From Candidatus Gastranaerophilales bacterium (lineage in GTDB: Bacteria > Cyanobacteriota > Vampirovibrionia > Gastranaerophilales > Gastranaerophilaceae): DNA of 64,000 nucleotides. Location: assembly GCA_944325885.1 (NCBI GenBank), contig CALVBT010000002.1, forward strand, positions 274,087 to 338,086, given 5' to 3'. Position numbers and translations under genes: made by a program. Below, one piece after another: positions 7,291 to 17,500 of this stretch. The first letter of the stretch is position 1, and the number at the start of each line of letters is the position of its first letter. The notes beneath the pieces were generated by a model. That model searched no databases, was not told the DNA's origin, and saw only the letters and a list, made by a program, of their open reading frames with translations.

Positions 7291-8860
7291 ATTTTCTCAA
7301 ATTACAGAAATAAAAGAAGAGTTGAAGTCAAAGATTAACAAGTTCGACGGTTTTGTTAAAAATTACGGAAAACTCTCTCGCACGGCTCAAATTCCTTCTA
7401 CCGCATATTTAAACTGGGCTGTTGCTCTTGCTCATAACGGAAATTCTGAAGCTGCTATGGACAAACTGGAAACCGCAGCTTTAATGGCAAATCAAAATCC
7501 GAATGTCTACATAAATCTCGGCATTGCTTTGATGAAAAACAGAGATTTTGAAGGTGCAATCAAAAACTTTAGAAAAGCAATAAGATTGGATAAATATAAT
7601 TCTAAAGCATATTCCATGTGGGCTGCTGCTTTGTCGGAAATCGGTGATTTGAAAAGCGCAATTGATATATATGAAGTTGCTCAAAAATATGATCCTCGTG
7701 ACCCGGATATCTTTCTTAACTGGGCAGTTTCCTATGCACGTGCCGGAAAAACAGCTCTGGCAGAGGAAAAGTTTAAAAAAGCCGTTGCTCTTAATCCTGT
7801 TAATCCTGTTATCCCGTTTTTATGGGGGCTGCTTCTTGTGGATGAAGAAAAGTACGAAGAGGCTATCAAAAAATTTAACCACAGCCTTTTATATGCGGAT
7901 AATAAAGCGGATTCGTTGTATTATTTGGCTCTGTGCTATTTGAGAGAAAGTAATTACGAGCTTGCTCTGGAATATGCACAAAAAGCTGTAAAGGAAGATA
8001 ATACAAGAGCCGATTCTTATATGATTATTGCAGACTGTTATATGAATACTTGCAAAGATGATTTATGTCTGGCTGTGTTTCCGGAGGCTGAGGCTCATGC
8101 ACAGGTGAATTGCAATTTTTATATAAACTGGGGGCTTGCGCTGCAGAAGTATCATTTTATTGATGAAGCAAGAGAAAAGTTCTATAAAGCACTGCTTTTG
8201 GAACCGGACAGAGAGGTCATATTATTTAACCTCGGTCTGAATTTTATGATGAGTAAGGAATATCACCAAGCAGAAGAGTTTTTGCAAAGAGTAATTCAAA
8301 AAAATCCTCAAAATTCCGATGCATTGTCTAATCTTGGGGCAATTGCTTTTTATAAGGAAATGTATGCAGATGCTCTGGATTTTTATTTACGTGCCTATGA
8401 GAATGACAGAAAAAAATACGGATTGTTTTTTAATATAGCAAACTGCTATATCAAGCTGAACAATAATAAAGATGCTAAAATTTACTACAAAAAATGTCTG
8501 GAATATTGTCCGGATAACATTGCTGCTTATATGAACTATGCAAACCTTCTGATAGACGAAGACGAAAATCTTGAAGCTGAAAGAAAAGCAAGAGCAGCTT
8601 ATCTTAAAAATAAAACATCTGCTTATGCAAATTTTGCCTTTGCAATGATATTGTTCAGGCTGGCAAAGTATGATGAAACAATTTCAAAGTTGGAAACTGT
8701 ATTCTCTATAGATGAAAACTATTTGAAAAGAGATGATTCTGCTTCACAATCCTTTGCAAATCATGTTATACAATGTTGTAATAATATTTTAGAGCAGTAT
8801 AATAACGATAAGGTACTGGCAATAAGAGATTTATTGCAAAAAATGATGTCGACAAATTAG
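7280..8860 (+). CDS. Tetratricopeptide-repeat protein
   Basis: 526 residues composed almost wholly of about 13 TPR units, from about residue 40 to 500; clear examples are AYLNWAVALAHNGNSEAAMD, VYINLGIALMKNRDFEGAIK, LFFNIANCYIKLNNNKDAK. No signal peptide or membrane segment, so cytosolic scaffold. ATG overlaps the end of the HAD phosphatase gene, so translation is likely coupled. Substrate or partner cannot be told; the operon context with FliO-like and NeuB suggests a role in surface or flagellar assembly or glycosylation (O-GlcNAc-transferase-type TPRs occur in such settings), but no glycosyltransferase domain is present. Confidence 0.8.
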   Translation: MKHKFSQITEIKEELKSKINKFDGFVKNYGKLSRTAQIPSTAYLNWAVALAHNGNSEAAMDKLETAALMANQNPNVYINLGIALMKNRDFEGAIKNFRKAIRLDKYNSKAYSMWAAALSEIGDLKSAIDIYEVAQKYDPRDPDIFLNWAVSYARAGKTALAEEKFKKAVALNPVNPVIPFLWGLLLVDEEKYEEAIKKFNHSLLYADNKADSLYYLALCYLRESNYELALEYAQKAVKEDNTRADSYMIIADCYMNTCKDDLCLAVFPEAEAHAQVNCNFYINWGLALQKYHFIDEAREKFYKALLLEPDREVILFNLGLNFMMSKEYHQAEEFLQRVIQKNPQNSDALSNLGAIAFYKEMYADALDFYLRAYENDRKKYGLFFNIANCYIKLNNNKDAKIYYKKCLEYCPDNIAAYMNYANLLIDEDENLEAERKARAAYLKNKTSAYANFAFAMILFRLAKYDETISKLETVFSIDENYLKRDDSASQSFANHVIQCCNNILEQYNNDKVLAIRDLLQKMMSTN

Positions 8861-8873
8861 AGGCTAATTAAAA

Positions 8874-10133
8874 GTGGGAATAATCGTTCAGAAATTTGGC
8901 GGAACTTCTGTTGCTGATACAGATAAAATAAAAAATGTAGCATCTGCTGTAATAAGAGAAAAAAATAACGGCAATGATGTTATTGTAGTTGTATCTGCAA
9001 TGGGGCATACAACGGATTATCTTGTAAAAATGGCAAATGAAATATCTGACCATCCGAACTCAAGAGAGATGGATATGCTCCTTGCGACTGGAGAGCAGGT
9101 TTCTATTGCACTTTTAACAATGGCTATTCAGGCTCAGGGGTATGCTGCTGTCAGTATGAATGCAATGCAGGTTGGTATTATTACAGAGTGTGTGCATTCA
9201 AAGGCCAGAATTGTTGATATAAAAACTAATAAGCTAAAAGAACATCTTTCCAAAGGTGAGATTATAGTTGTTGCAGGATTTCAGGGCGTAACACCTGAGG
9301 GTGAAATTACTACTCTCGGCAGAGGCGGCTCTGATACTTCGGCTGTTGCTATTGCAGGTGCTTTAAATGCTGACAGATGTGATATCTATACTGATGTAGA
9401 GGGGGTCTATACTACTGACCCGAGAATAGTTCCTAACGCTACAAAATTAAAAGAAATTTCTTATGAAGAAATGCTGGAACTCGCTCATGTCGGTGCTAAT
9501 GTGCTTCATCCTCGCTCTGTGGAAACAGCAAAGCAATATCAGGTGCCTTTGAGAGTTAGAAGCACTTTTAAATTAGACGATTTAGGAACTTATATTATAG
9601 GAGTTGATGATATGGAAATTAATAAACCGGTTGCCGGCGTAGCTGCTGATTTATCTCAAATCAGAGTTGTTATTACTGAAGTTCCGGATAAACCCGGTAA
9701 TGCTGCAAAGATTTTTGAAATGCTTTCCAAATCCGATATAAGTGTCGATATGATTATTCAATCTTACGGAAGAAGCGATGATACAAATGATATTGCTTTT
9801 ACCGTAAGCGAAACTGACTACGAACGCACGATGCAGATTGTTAAAGAAATTATTAAAGAAATCAATGCGTCAGGCGTGCTTGTTGATGAAGATATTGCTA
9901 AAGTTTCTATTGTCGGCGCAGGCATGGTTGACCGTCCTGGTATTGCTGCTTCTATGTTCAAGGCTTTGGCAGAAAAGGGCATTAACATAAAAATGATTTC
10001 AACAAGTGAAATCAAAATCAGCTGTCTTGTTCAAAAAAATCAGTCTAAAGAAGCAATAAAAGCTCTTCATACTGCGTTTCATCTCGATGCAAAAGAAACA
10101 GCAGTCGTAATGGGCGATTTGCCGGATGTGTAA
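8874..10133 (+). CDS. lysC: Aspartate kinase
   Basis: 419 residues. Amino-acid kinase domain begins IIVQKFGGTSVADTDKIKNV and contains the substrate site LGRGGSDTSAVAIAGAL and the VYTTDPRIVPNA segment; two ACT domains follow (about 265-340 and 345-419; VSIVGAGMVDRPGIAASMF), which in this family bind lysine and/or threonine for feedback inhibition. Makes aspartyl phosphate at the head of the lysine, threonine and methionine pathways. GTG start 13 bases after the TPR gene stop, with a weak AGAGG site, so it appears to be read from the upstream operon although unrelated to glycan functions. Confidence 0.95.
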   Translation: MGIIVQKFGGTSVADTDKIKNVASAVIREKNNGNDVIVVVSAMGHTTDYLVKMANEISDHPNSREMDMLLATGEQVSIALLTMAIQAQGYAAVSMNAMQVGIITECVHSKARIVDIKTNKLKEHLSKGEIIVVAGFQGVTPEGEITTLGRGGSDTSAVAIAGALNADRCDIYTDVEGVYTTDPRIVPNATKLKEISYEEMLELAHVGANVLHPRSVETAKQYQVPLRVRSTFKLDDLGTYIIGVDDMEINKPVAGVAADLSQIRVVITEVPDKPGNAAKIFEMLSKSDISVDMIIQSYGRSDDTNDIAFTVSETDYERTMQIVKEIIKEINASGVLVDEDIAKVSIVGAGMVDRPGIAASMFKALAEKGINIKMISTSEIKISCLVQKNQSKEAIKALHTAFHLDAKETAVVMGDLPDV

Positions 10134-10207
10134 AAATAATGCTTAATATTTATTAATCTTTTTATAATAAATAACAAATTTTTTAATTTTGATGTCTTGA
10201 TTACGGT

Positions 10208-11065
10208 ATGCAAATGTTAATTGATAGGGAATTAAATACAAAAGATAAAATAATCAAACCTGATTTTTCTACAAAAACAGGCCGGGAGTTCCTTGCTTTT
10301 TATTTGCAGACAAAGTTTAAACAAATTTTATCTCACGATAAAAAAACAGAAAAACCTATATTTAAAGAAATAAATCCGAATTTTATCTCTAAATTTTCAA
10401 GAAGACTCATCGAAAATCCTCATAAAAAGTTTTTGATTGGTGTATCGGGTGAGTCTGCCAGCGGAAAAACTACAATTTGTAAGCAAATTAAAAAAACTAG
10501 TAATGAATTGAATTTTCCTCTTGAATTTTTGAGTATAGACAACTATTTTAATGATATTTCGGATTTGATAAAAAAATACGGCAACTTTGATGCATTAAGA
10601 GATAACGGTTATGACGTTGATTCTCCGGAAAGTTTTCAGCTTGATTTGTTGAAAGAAGATTTAACAAAACTTGCAAACGGTCAGGATATTATGGCTCCTG
10701 AATATCTTATCAATGGTACCGGTATTAGCGTTCCTAAGTCTATTCCTATTCAGTCAAAGAAATTTATACTCGTTGAGGGAATGGCTGCGATGTACAAAGA
10801 TGTCAAAGATCTGTTTGATGTAAAAATATATATCGATATTGACCCAAAAATACAGAAAAAATGGTTTATGGAACGTGCATCAAAGCGCAACCAGTCTGAA
10901 GAAAACGCTTTAAAACACTGGGATTATATCGGTGCTGCTGCAGAAAAATATATCAGACCGTCAAAGCATGAGGCGGATATTATTGTAAATGGTGCATCTT
11001 CTTTAGAATATTTTTCCCAAATTATTGAATTTATTCATTCTGCGACAAATTGTTTTATCTCTTAG
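10208..11065 (+). CDS. Uridine kinase / phosphoribulokinase-like P-loop kinase
   Basis: 285 residues. After an unusual 75-residue helical N-terminal region, a Walker A motif GVSGESASGKTT starts the kinase domain; LSIDNYFNDISD fits the uridine kinase substrate aspartate region, and FILVEGMAAMYKDVKDLFDVKIYID with RASKRNQ matches the second half of the Udk/PRK family. Phosphorylates a nucleoside or sugar substrate with ATP; the exact substrate is not determinable. Lies alone in its orientation block, after a 74-base gap that holds a TATAAT box (10163-10168). Confidence 0.7.
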   Translation: MQMLIDRELNTKDKIIKPDFSTKTGREFLAFYLQTKFKQILSHDKKTEKPIFKEINPNFISKFSRRLIENPHKKFLIGVSGESASGKTTICKQIKKTSNELNFPLEFLSIDNYFNDISDLIKKYGNFDALRDNGYDVDSPESFQLDLLKEDLTKLANGQDIMAPEYLINGTGISVPKSIPIQSKKFILVEGMAAMYKDVKDLFDVKIYIDIDPKIQKKWFMERASKRNQSEENALKHWDYIGAAAEKYIRPSKHEADIIVNGASSLEYFSQIIEFIHSATNCFIS

Positions 11066-11126
11066 CAGTTTTTTAGGATTAATCTTAATAGCTCAAAAGA
11101 GCCTAAAACATGGACTTTTTTCTTTC

Positions 11127-11150
11127 TTTTGTTAAGTTTTGTTAACAAAA
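11127..11150. promoter_or_regulatory. Palindromic operator candidate upstream of the RHH regulator gene
   Basis: TTTTGTTAACAAAA (11137-11150) is a perfect 14-base palindrome, preceded directly by a half copy TTTTGTTAAG (11127-11136). It lies about 145 bases upstream of the ribbon-helix-helix gene and just before a long purine-rich leader. Autoregulation by that protein is a guess. Confidence 0.4.
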
Positions 11151-11292
11151 ATATATTTTTTATATACAAAATAGGCAATTTTTCTATAAAAAATTTTTTT
11201 ATATAAGTACGAGAGATATTAAGAGAACAAAAACAAAACACGAGAGAAACAAGAGAGAAAAACAAAAAAGAGAGAACACAGGAGGAAAACTT

Positions 11293-11481
11293 ATGTCAAG
11301 AGTACTTATTTCAATGCCCGAAAAATTCTTAGATGAAATCGATCAGGTTGCAGAAAATGAAAATCGTTCAAGAAGTGAATTGATTCGTGAAGCATTGAGA
11401 ACTTACATTCATAGAAACAAAGTTAGAGAAAATACACTTGCTGCTAAAAACGCAACAATCTTAGAGGCATTACTGGACTAA
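11293..11481 (+). CDS. Ribbon-helix-helix (CopG/MetJ-type) DNA-binding protein
   Basis: 62 residues. Strand RVLISMPEKFLDEIDQVA followed by ENRSRSELIREALRTYI is the standard RHH fold; dimers bind palindromic DNA through the strand residues. Very strong ribosome binding site (AGGAGGAAA) eight bases before ATG. Such proteins are often antitoxins (MazE/ParD-like), but no toxin follows: the next ORF-like stretch is consumed by a terminator. So either a stand-alone regulator or an orphan antitoxin. The roughly 80-base leader before it is nearly all A and G. Confidence 0.8.
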   Translation: MSRVLISMPEKFLDEIDQVAENENRSRSELIREALRTYIHRNKVRENTLAAKNATILEALLD

Positions 11482-11581
11482 AAAAAAGCTTTAATTAACG
11501 GCTATGAGATTTGGGGAAATTTCAATAGCAAAACTAGACGCAATACTGACTAATGGGGAAAAGGAAATAGGTTTTATAAAA

Positions 11582-11620
11582 AAATGCGGTCTTGATATAA
11601 TCAGACCGCTTTTTATTTTG
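11582..11620. terminator. Bidirectional terminator after the RHH gene
   Basis: GCGGTCT (11586-11592) and AGACCGC (11603-11609) form a perfect 7-base stem with an A-run before and T-run after, so it works for the RHH gene and for the convergent gene ending at 11642. Confidence 0.85.
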
Positions 11621-11641
11621 GTTAGTTTATTTTTTATGGTA

Positions 11642-12841
11642 TTAGATTGTTCTATGTGACATTGTTTCTCTGAAAATGTTCATATCGTAGCTTACTCCGT
11701 TAAATCCCGGAACTGTAGGAATGCCTGCAAATAAGCCTTTGAATGATTGATTATAGCCGTTGAATGCAGGCTGTGTAGTTGTTTGTTCGGATTGTTGTTC
11801 TATTTTTTGAGCTTCTGCTGTTTGATATTCTGTAATGATTTTAGCGGCTGCATCCCTTGCTGCAATTGCATCGGCATCATTCGGATTTTGAGCCAGTGCA
11901 GCCTGTGCTTGTTCAAGTGTTTGTTGAGCAAGTGCGAGTTTTGTATTTTCGTCGTTTTGAATTTGTGCTGCAGCTTCTTGAGTTGCTTTTTCCTGAGCTT
12001 TTTCTATTTCTGTTTTTCCAGTGATTGCTTTTGCTGCTTTAGCTGCTGCTGCACCTGCAACTGCACCGCCAATGAATCTGCCTAAGAAACCGCCGATTGC
12101 TGTACCTACACCCGGACATATTGCTGTACCGATTGCGGCACCTACTGACATACCGAGTGCATCACCTGCAAGCCAGCCTACAGAACCTATTGCAACTTCA
12201 GTAGCTGATTTTCCGATTTGTTTCATACCGGATTTGAAGCCTAATTGTTGGAATGCAGGAACAACATCTGTTGTTGTTTTAATTAATCCATCAATGACAG
12301 CCATAAAACCTGCACCTGAACGACCCATTGCTTTACCAAAGCCTGTTTCTCTTAATCTTGCATAACCCGGGAGTTTATCCATCATTTTACCCATTTTGAA
12401 AGGTAAGCGGGCTTCGTTTGGAGTTGTTTTTGATTTAAGTATATCGCCGTATTCTTTTTTGAAGAAATCAGAACCAGCTTTGATAGCATCTGTTCTTGTA
12501 TATGGATATTGTGCTTTTACGTTTTTGATAGTTTCTGAAATGTTCCAGCCTTTTGCTGTACCTGCTTTTTTGGCTGCTTTAAAAGCTTCTTTTTCAGTTC
12601 CTGTTAAACCATTATTTTTTAATGCACCGATTGCTTGAAATCCGCCAAAAATACCTGCAAAAGGTAATGTTCCTATTGCAGTTTGTGCAATTGTTGGTTC
12701 AGGGATTGATGTAATTGGTTGACCGTTTGCATATTTTATAAGATTTTCAATATCATTTTGATTTATTACCACTGCACCTGCTGCTGCTCTAGCTGCGGGA
12801 TATGGATTGTAATAATTGTATGAAGAAACACCGTTAACCAT
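11642..12841 (-). CDS. Glycine-zipper protein of unknown function
   Basis: 399 residues, not recognised. N terminus is rich in Tyr/Asn/Pro (SSYNYYNPYPAA) with no signal peptide. The middle (about 215-275) is a long Gly/Ala stretch with GxxxG spacing (VGAAIGTAICPGVGTAIGG, FLGRFIGGAVAGAAAA) typical of glycine-zipper membrane insertion. A helical, Ala/Gln/Glu-rich coiled-coil-like region follows (about 280-345), and near the C terminus YNQSFKGLFAG resembles the SFK/SFG motif of other proteins here. Could be a surface or pore-forming protein; there is no direct evidence. Single gene, flanked by terminator and divergent promoter region. Confidence 0.6.
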   Translation of the reverse strand: MVNGVSSYNYYNPYPAARAAAGAVVINQNDIENLIKYANGQPITSIPEPTIAQTAIGTLPFAGIFGGFQAIGALKNNGLTGTEKEAFKAAKKAGTAKGWNISETIKNVKAQYPYTRTDAIKAGSDFFKKEYGDILKSKTTPNEARLPFKMGKMMDKLPGYARLRETGFGKAMGRSGAGFMAVIDGLIKTTTDVVPAFQQLGFKSGMKQIGKSATEVAIGSVGWLAGDALGMSVGAAIGTAICPGVGTAIGGFLGRFIGGAVAGAAAAKAAKAITGKTEIEKAQEKATQEAAAQIQNDENTKLALAQQTLEQAQAALAQNPNDADAIAARDAAAKIITEYQTAEAQKIEQQSEQTTTQPAFNGYNQSFKGLFAGIPTVPGFNGVSYDMNIFRETMSHRTI

Positions 12842-12999
12842 TTTTATAACCTATAAAATAAATCTAACCTTATATATATAAAAACAATTCTGTTTATAAG
12901 ATTTACTGTTTTTTATTGTTTGTAAATAAATGTTAACTTTGTGGCAAACTTTTTGTGTGACATGTTTTATATTAGTGACAAAAGTGGTGGATATCTTAT

Positions 13000-14589
13000 A
13001 TGTTTATCAATAACAATATTAGTTTTTTGCGCAATACTGCAGTAAGATTTGGACAAACTGCACAATCTCCTGCAGCAAATTCTGCGGAAAATACAAATAA
13101 TGGTGAATATCGTCAAAAAACTTTATACGGAAATGATTTCCACGGTCATTTTAAAGCTTTTAGAAAGTTCAAGACTGTTTCTGATAGGTTTAAGCTCCAG
13201 AATCCAAATGGAGATGTGATTTTATCAGGCGATGAATGGGTTGGTGCAAACAGAGAGAAAAATATTGCTATTGTAAAAATGATGAACATGTGTAATCTCA
13301 CAGCAACTGCACCAGGCAATCACAATATGGACTATAAAGGTGCTTTTGGTTTATCAGAAATGCTTGATTTTGCAAAATTTAAGACACTGGCTTTGAATTT
13401 GCTGCCAAAAGACAATACAAAAATTGCTTCTTATTCTTTGAAAGATGATGTTGATGCAGGCAGGCTGGCAAGCTCTATGATTGTCGAAGAAAACGGCAAA
13501 AAAATTGGTTATATAGGTCTTGTTCCTTCTGATTTGTTCTCCAGATTGAGTACACAGAGTCAGGAAGGTGCTAAAGATATCAGAATAATGAACCTTGCCG
13601 AAACAGAAGCAGCATTGAATAATGAAGTTGCAAAACTCGAAAAACAAGGCGTTAATATTATAAAATTGGTTTCTCATATGGGAAAAGACGCTGCTGTGCA
13701 GATTGCACAACGAGTGGGCGGAATTGATGTTATAAATGACGGACATTCTCACGATAATCTGGATGGCCTTGTTTATGGAAAAAATTTATTTAAGTCTCCA
13801 AGAGGCGAGTGGGTCGTTATTACTCAAGCAGGCAAAAACGGTCACTCCTACGGCATTCTTGATGTTGTATATGACAAGTTTGGCAGAATAATCAAAGCAA
13901 AAAATGAGCTAAAATCGCTGGATAATGAGCGAGAAAATTTGGCTGTTAAAACAATGGAAAATATTGCTCTGGGTGAACCTGAAAATATCGGTGTTATTGC
14001 TCAAGAAGTAAAATCAAAACCCGAAACCGTTCTGGAAGAAAGCCCGTTGAGTGCATTTTTGAGCGATGCTTATTTAAAATACTCTGATGCTGATCTTGTA
14101 TTTAACAATATGGGTGGTATAAGAGCCAGCTTGCCGGCAGGGCCTGTTACTGACAGGGATATTATGGATTTGATGCCGTTTTATAATGATGTAAATGTCT
14201 ACAAACTCAGCGAAAAAGATATTATCGATGTTTTGAACAGTGCTGTACAAGCTACTAAAAAATTCCACAGAACAGGTGCATTGCAGGTTGCAGGTATAAG
14301 ATATGTTATCGGCAAGGATGACAGAGTAAAAGATGTTGTTCTTGTTAAAAATGATGGTACTAAGGTACCTTTAAATGCTCAAAACCCCAGCAATGATAAG
14401 TTCTTTAAAGTAGCTTACAATACTTTTGTAGCCGGCGGCAGTGAAGGTCTGGAAGCCCTTGCTTGTCCTGAAAAGCTTATACATAAATGTGATAAAAATG
14501 AAACAGAGATGTTTATTGATTATATAAAATCTTTTAACGGCAAACCTATCGTAATAAAAGAAGACGGCAGAATCAGAAAAGAAAATTAA
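13000..14589 (+). CDS. 5'-nucleotidase / UshA-like metallophosphoesterase
   Basis: 529 residues. N-terminal calcineurin-like phosphoesterase domain has the metal motifs YGNDFHGHF, LSGDEWVG, PGNHNMDYKG, LVSHMGKD and NDGHSHDN; the C-terminal 5'-nucleotidase domain has FNNMGGIRASLPAGPVTDRD, LMPFYNDV and FVAGGSEGLEAL. Enzymes of this family hydrolyse extracellular or periplasmic nucleotides and usually carry a Sec signal peptide. Here the N terminus (MFINNNISFLRNTAVRFGQT) has no signal peptide but does have the F-G motif also seen in other proteins of this window. Converges on the AsmA-like gene with a 4-base overlap of stops. Confidence 0.85.
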   Translation: MFINNNISFLRNTAVRFGQTAQSPAANSAENTNNGEYRQKTLYGNDFHGHFKAFRKFKTVSDRFKLQNPNGDVILSGDEWVGANREKNIAIVKMMNMCNLTATAPGNHNMDYKGAFGLSEMLDFAKFKTLALNLLPKDNTKIASYSLKDDVDAGRLASSMIVEENGKKIGYIGLVPSDLFSRLSTQSQEGAKDIRIMNLAETEAALNNEVAKLEKQGVNIIKLVSHMGKDAAVQIAQRVGGIDVINDGHSHDNLDGLVYGKNLFKSPRGEWVVITQAGKNGHSYGILDVVYDKFGRIIKAKNELKSLDNERENLAVKTMENIALGEPENIGVIAQEVKSKPETVLEESPLSAFLSDAYLKYSDADLVFNNMGGIRASLPAGPVTDRDIMDLMPFYNDVNVYKLSEKDIIDVLNSAVQATKKFHRTGALQVAGIRYVIGKDDRVKDVVLVKNDGTKVPLNAQNPSNDKFFKVAYNTFVAGGSEGLEALACPEKLIHKCDKNETEMFIDYIKSFNGKPIVIKEDGRIRKEN

Positions 14590-17500
14590 TTTTTAAAAGT
14601 ATCGGGAATTGAGTTTAGAAAATCCGGCTCTTTTGCTGTTGGATTTGCTATCGGATTAGCTGTAGGTATTGTGTTTGGCTGCTGTACTGTCGGGGTGCCG
14701 GCCGGTGGTGTAGCAGGGCTGTTTTTTGGCTGTGCATTCTGCGGTGAAACTTTTTTTATTAGAGTTTCTGCTTCATTTAGGAGCATTTTTTGTTTTGTTC
14801 CTATAGGATTTATCCAGGTAAAAGATTTGACAGCTTTAATGCTTTCAGGTGCGCCTGATATTACGACTTTAAAGTTTTTTGTTGTGTATTTGTAGTCAGG
14901 GCTGAGCTGCGGAATTCTGGAAATATCCGCTTCCGGTAATTCTGCATTATAGGAGTTAAATATTTTTTCTGCGGCAGGGCCGTATTTTGTGTGGGCATCA
15001 AGAAAGTCTTTAATTGTCATTGTGCCGAATTCACCTGATGCACTTAGAATTTCCTGTGATACTCTGCCCAGTATTTTTAAGTCAGTATAGTTGTTTATAA
15101 GGTTTATGTTGCCTGTTATGTACATACTCATTTGCGGCCCTGATGTTAGTACAGGGTTCAGATACATATAACCGTTGTCAAATCTCATTACCCCTTTAAG
15201 GTAAGTTATGTAGCCTGTATCTTTGGGGCTGATAGCCTGTTTTGCACTGTTTATGCTGGCATATATTAACCTTTGAGCCAGCAGATTCTGTGCGTATAAA
15301 AAGTGTTCAAACCGTCCAAGCTGTCCCAGTCTGCCATTTTTTATCAAAACATTTGCATTGCCCTTGAGTGTTTTTATTTGTTGCTCAGGTGTTGTTCCAA
15401 AAATGTCTATGGAAGAATCAAAATTCAGGTTCCCTGTGATTTCTTGTCCTGCTGTGTTTTGTGATTTTGGCATAAAATCTGCAGCAGCTAGCCTTGCATT
15501 CATATTTCTTCCCTGGATATCAGCATGTATTGTTGAGTATGGAAAATTATATTTTATTTTTCCGGCTGCATTGCCGCCGTATGCAGTGGCAAACAGTTTT
15601 TTTAAATATAGTATGTTTCTTTCTGAAGAAATATCGGCTGTGATATTTTCTGCTTTGATATTGCCCATTTTAAAGGATTTCACATTCAGTTTTCCGGAAG
15701 AAATTATAAACGGGAACTCACAACCTGGGCCGTATACAGCTTGTTTAAATAGAGGCATAAGGGCAGTTATATAATCCATATCAATATGCTGTGCATTAAT
15801 TTGCAGGTATTTTATCTTATTTGTTTTTAATTCGCTAATATTTGTGTTTGCTGTTATTGAAACGTTTGTATCTTTAATTTTGAGCAGTTCTATTTGCGCT
15901 GAGAGATTTTCTTTGTTTATGTTTAAAAGAATTTTTTGTGCATCTATCAGGTATTGTGCGATTTTTAGATTTTGTAAGATTATATGTCCGTAAACTGCTG
16001 GTTTTTGTTGAGTCCCGCTAATTACCAAATCAGCTAATACATCTGTTTCTCCGCCATTTACAACAGGAATAGTGATTTTTAGACTTTCCGGTATTGATAT
16101 ATGAAGTTTATCAAAAACTATGTCATTATCAGATATTTGTATTTTCCCTTTTGCTGTGATTGCTTTTTTCAGGTTTAATACATTAACATCTTTTAGCAGG
16201 TTGTTTATGTTTTGTGCATAATGCAGGCTAAAATCCTCGAGATTTATTGTGTTATCTGTGATTTTTGCAGTTATATTTGTTAGAGAATTTTTTTGTCCAA
16301 AACTTTTTACAATAAACGGTGTAATATAGTTGTAGTTGTTAGCAAGGACTTTTATGTTTATTTTTGCATTGTTTGTGTTGTCTTTTATATAGCCTTTTAT
16401 ATTAGCATTGACAGGCAGATACCCTTTGTAAAGGATATTGTTTATATCTTTAAACAAAAAGTCTTTTATAAGAGCCGTATCTATGGTTCCGGACGCTGTT
16501 ATATTGTAAAAAGGCGTGTTGTGCAGGTAGTCGTTTATCTCGCCTGAAAGTGTCAATTTTGCATTACCTGCGTTGATTTTTGCAGGAATAATTTTTATTG
16601 ATTTTTTGTCAAAATTAGCTGTTATTTTTTCTGCTGTAATAGAGTTGGACTGGTTTGGGATGCCTTTTGCACTGCATTGGATATTGTTAATTGTTGCTGT
16701 GCCTGAATATTTGTCTTTGTTGGCTGTTGCGTCTACGTGCAGTGCTTTTATTTTGAGTTTTATTTTATTGTTTGTTTCAAGTGCTTCAAAATTGTTTATT
16801 ATAGCATTTATCTGAGGAGCTGCTGTTAAAAGTTGTCCTTTTATACGTGTAGAAAATGAGAGTTTTCCGCTTTTAATAATTATATTTTTGTCAGGTTTTA
16901 GCACAGGGAATGCGTTCATAATGTGATTGAGGTCGAGATTTTCTGCTCTTGCAAATAAATCACCGTTTGCAGCAGCATCAATAGTCCCGTTTATTTTTAG
17001 CGGCTGGTTGTTAACGAGTATATTTGAGTGTTTGATTTTTACAGTGTTGTCTGAAAAATCTACCAGCGCATTAATATTGCTTATTTTTAAAGGTATATCC
17101 CTGTGCGAAATATTTCCGTTTTGGATTTTTAATGTTCCGTTTGATTTTAGTGTTTTCAGGTTCGTTTTTATGCTAAAGTCGGCATTCATGCGGCCTGTTG
17201 CCGTAAAATCTTTTAGATTGTTTTTTATTTTTAAAATTTCAAGTACTGATATGCTCAATTTTTGCAGATTTGATATATCTACTTTCGGACAATGGCAGGT
17301 CATATCAATTTCATAGGGCTTTGTGATTTTTACGTTTGCCTTTATGTCTGTACTTTCGTTTACATCAGTGTAAAATTTTGATGTAACGTTTGCTCTGCCT
17401 TTGTCTGTTGTTATGTGAAAATAACTGGCAGGAAGCTTGTGATTTCCTATTTTTAAAGAAAAGTTGTCTATATTTATTTGTCCGCTGAGGTAGTGGAACC

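Noticed and set aside
11504..11659. 51-codon ORF after the RHH gene that might be its toxin
   Set aside because: No ribosome site, and more than half of it is the terminator hairpin and the end of the convergent gene.
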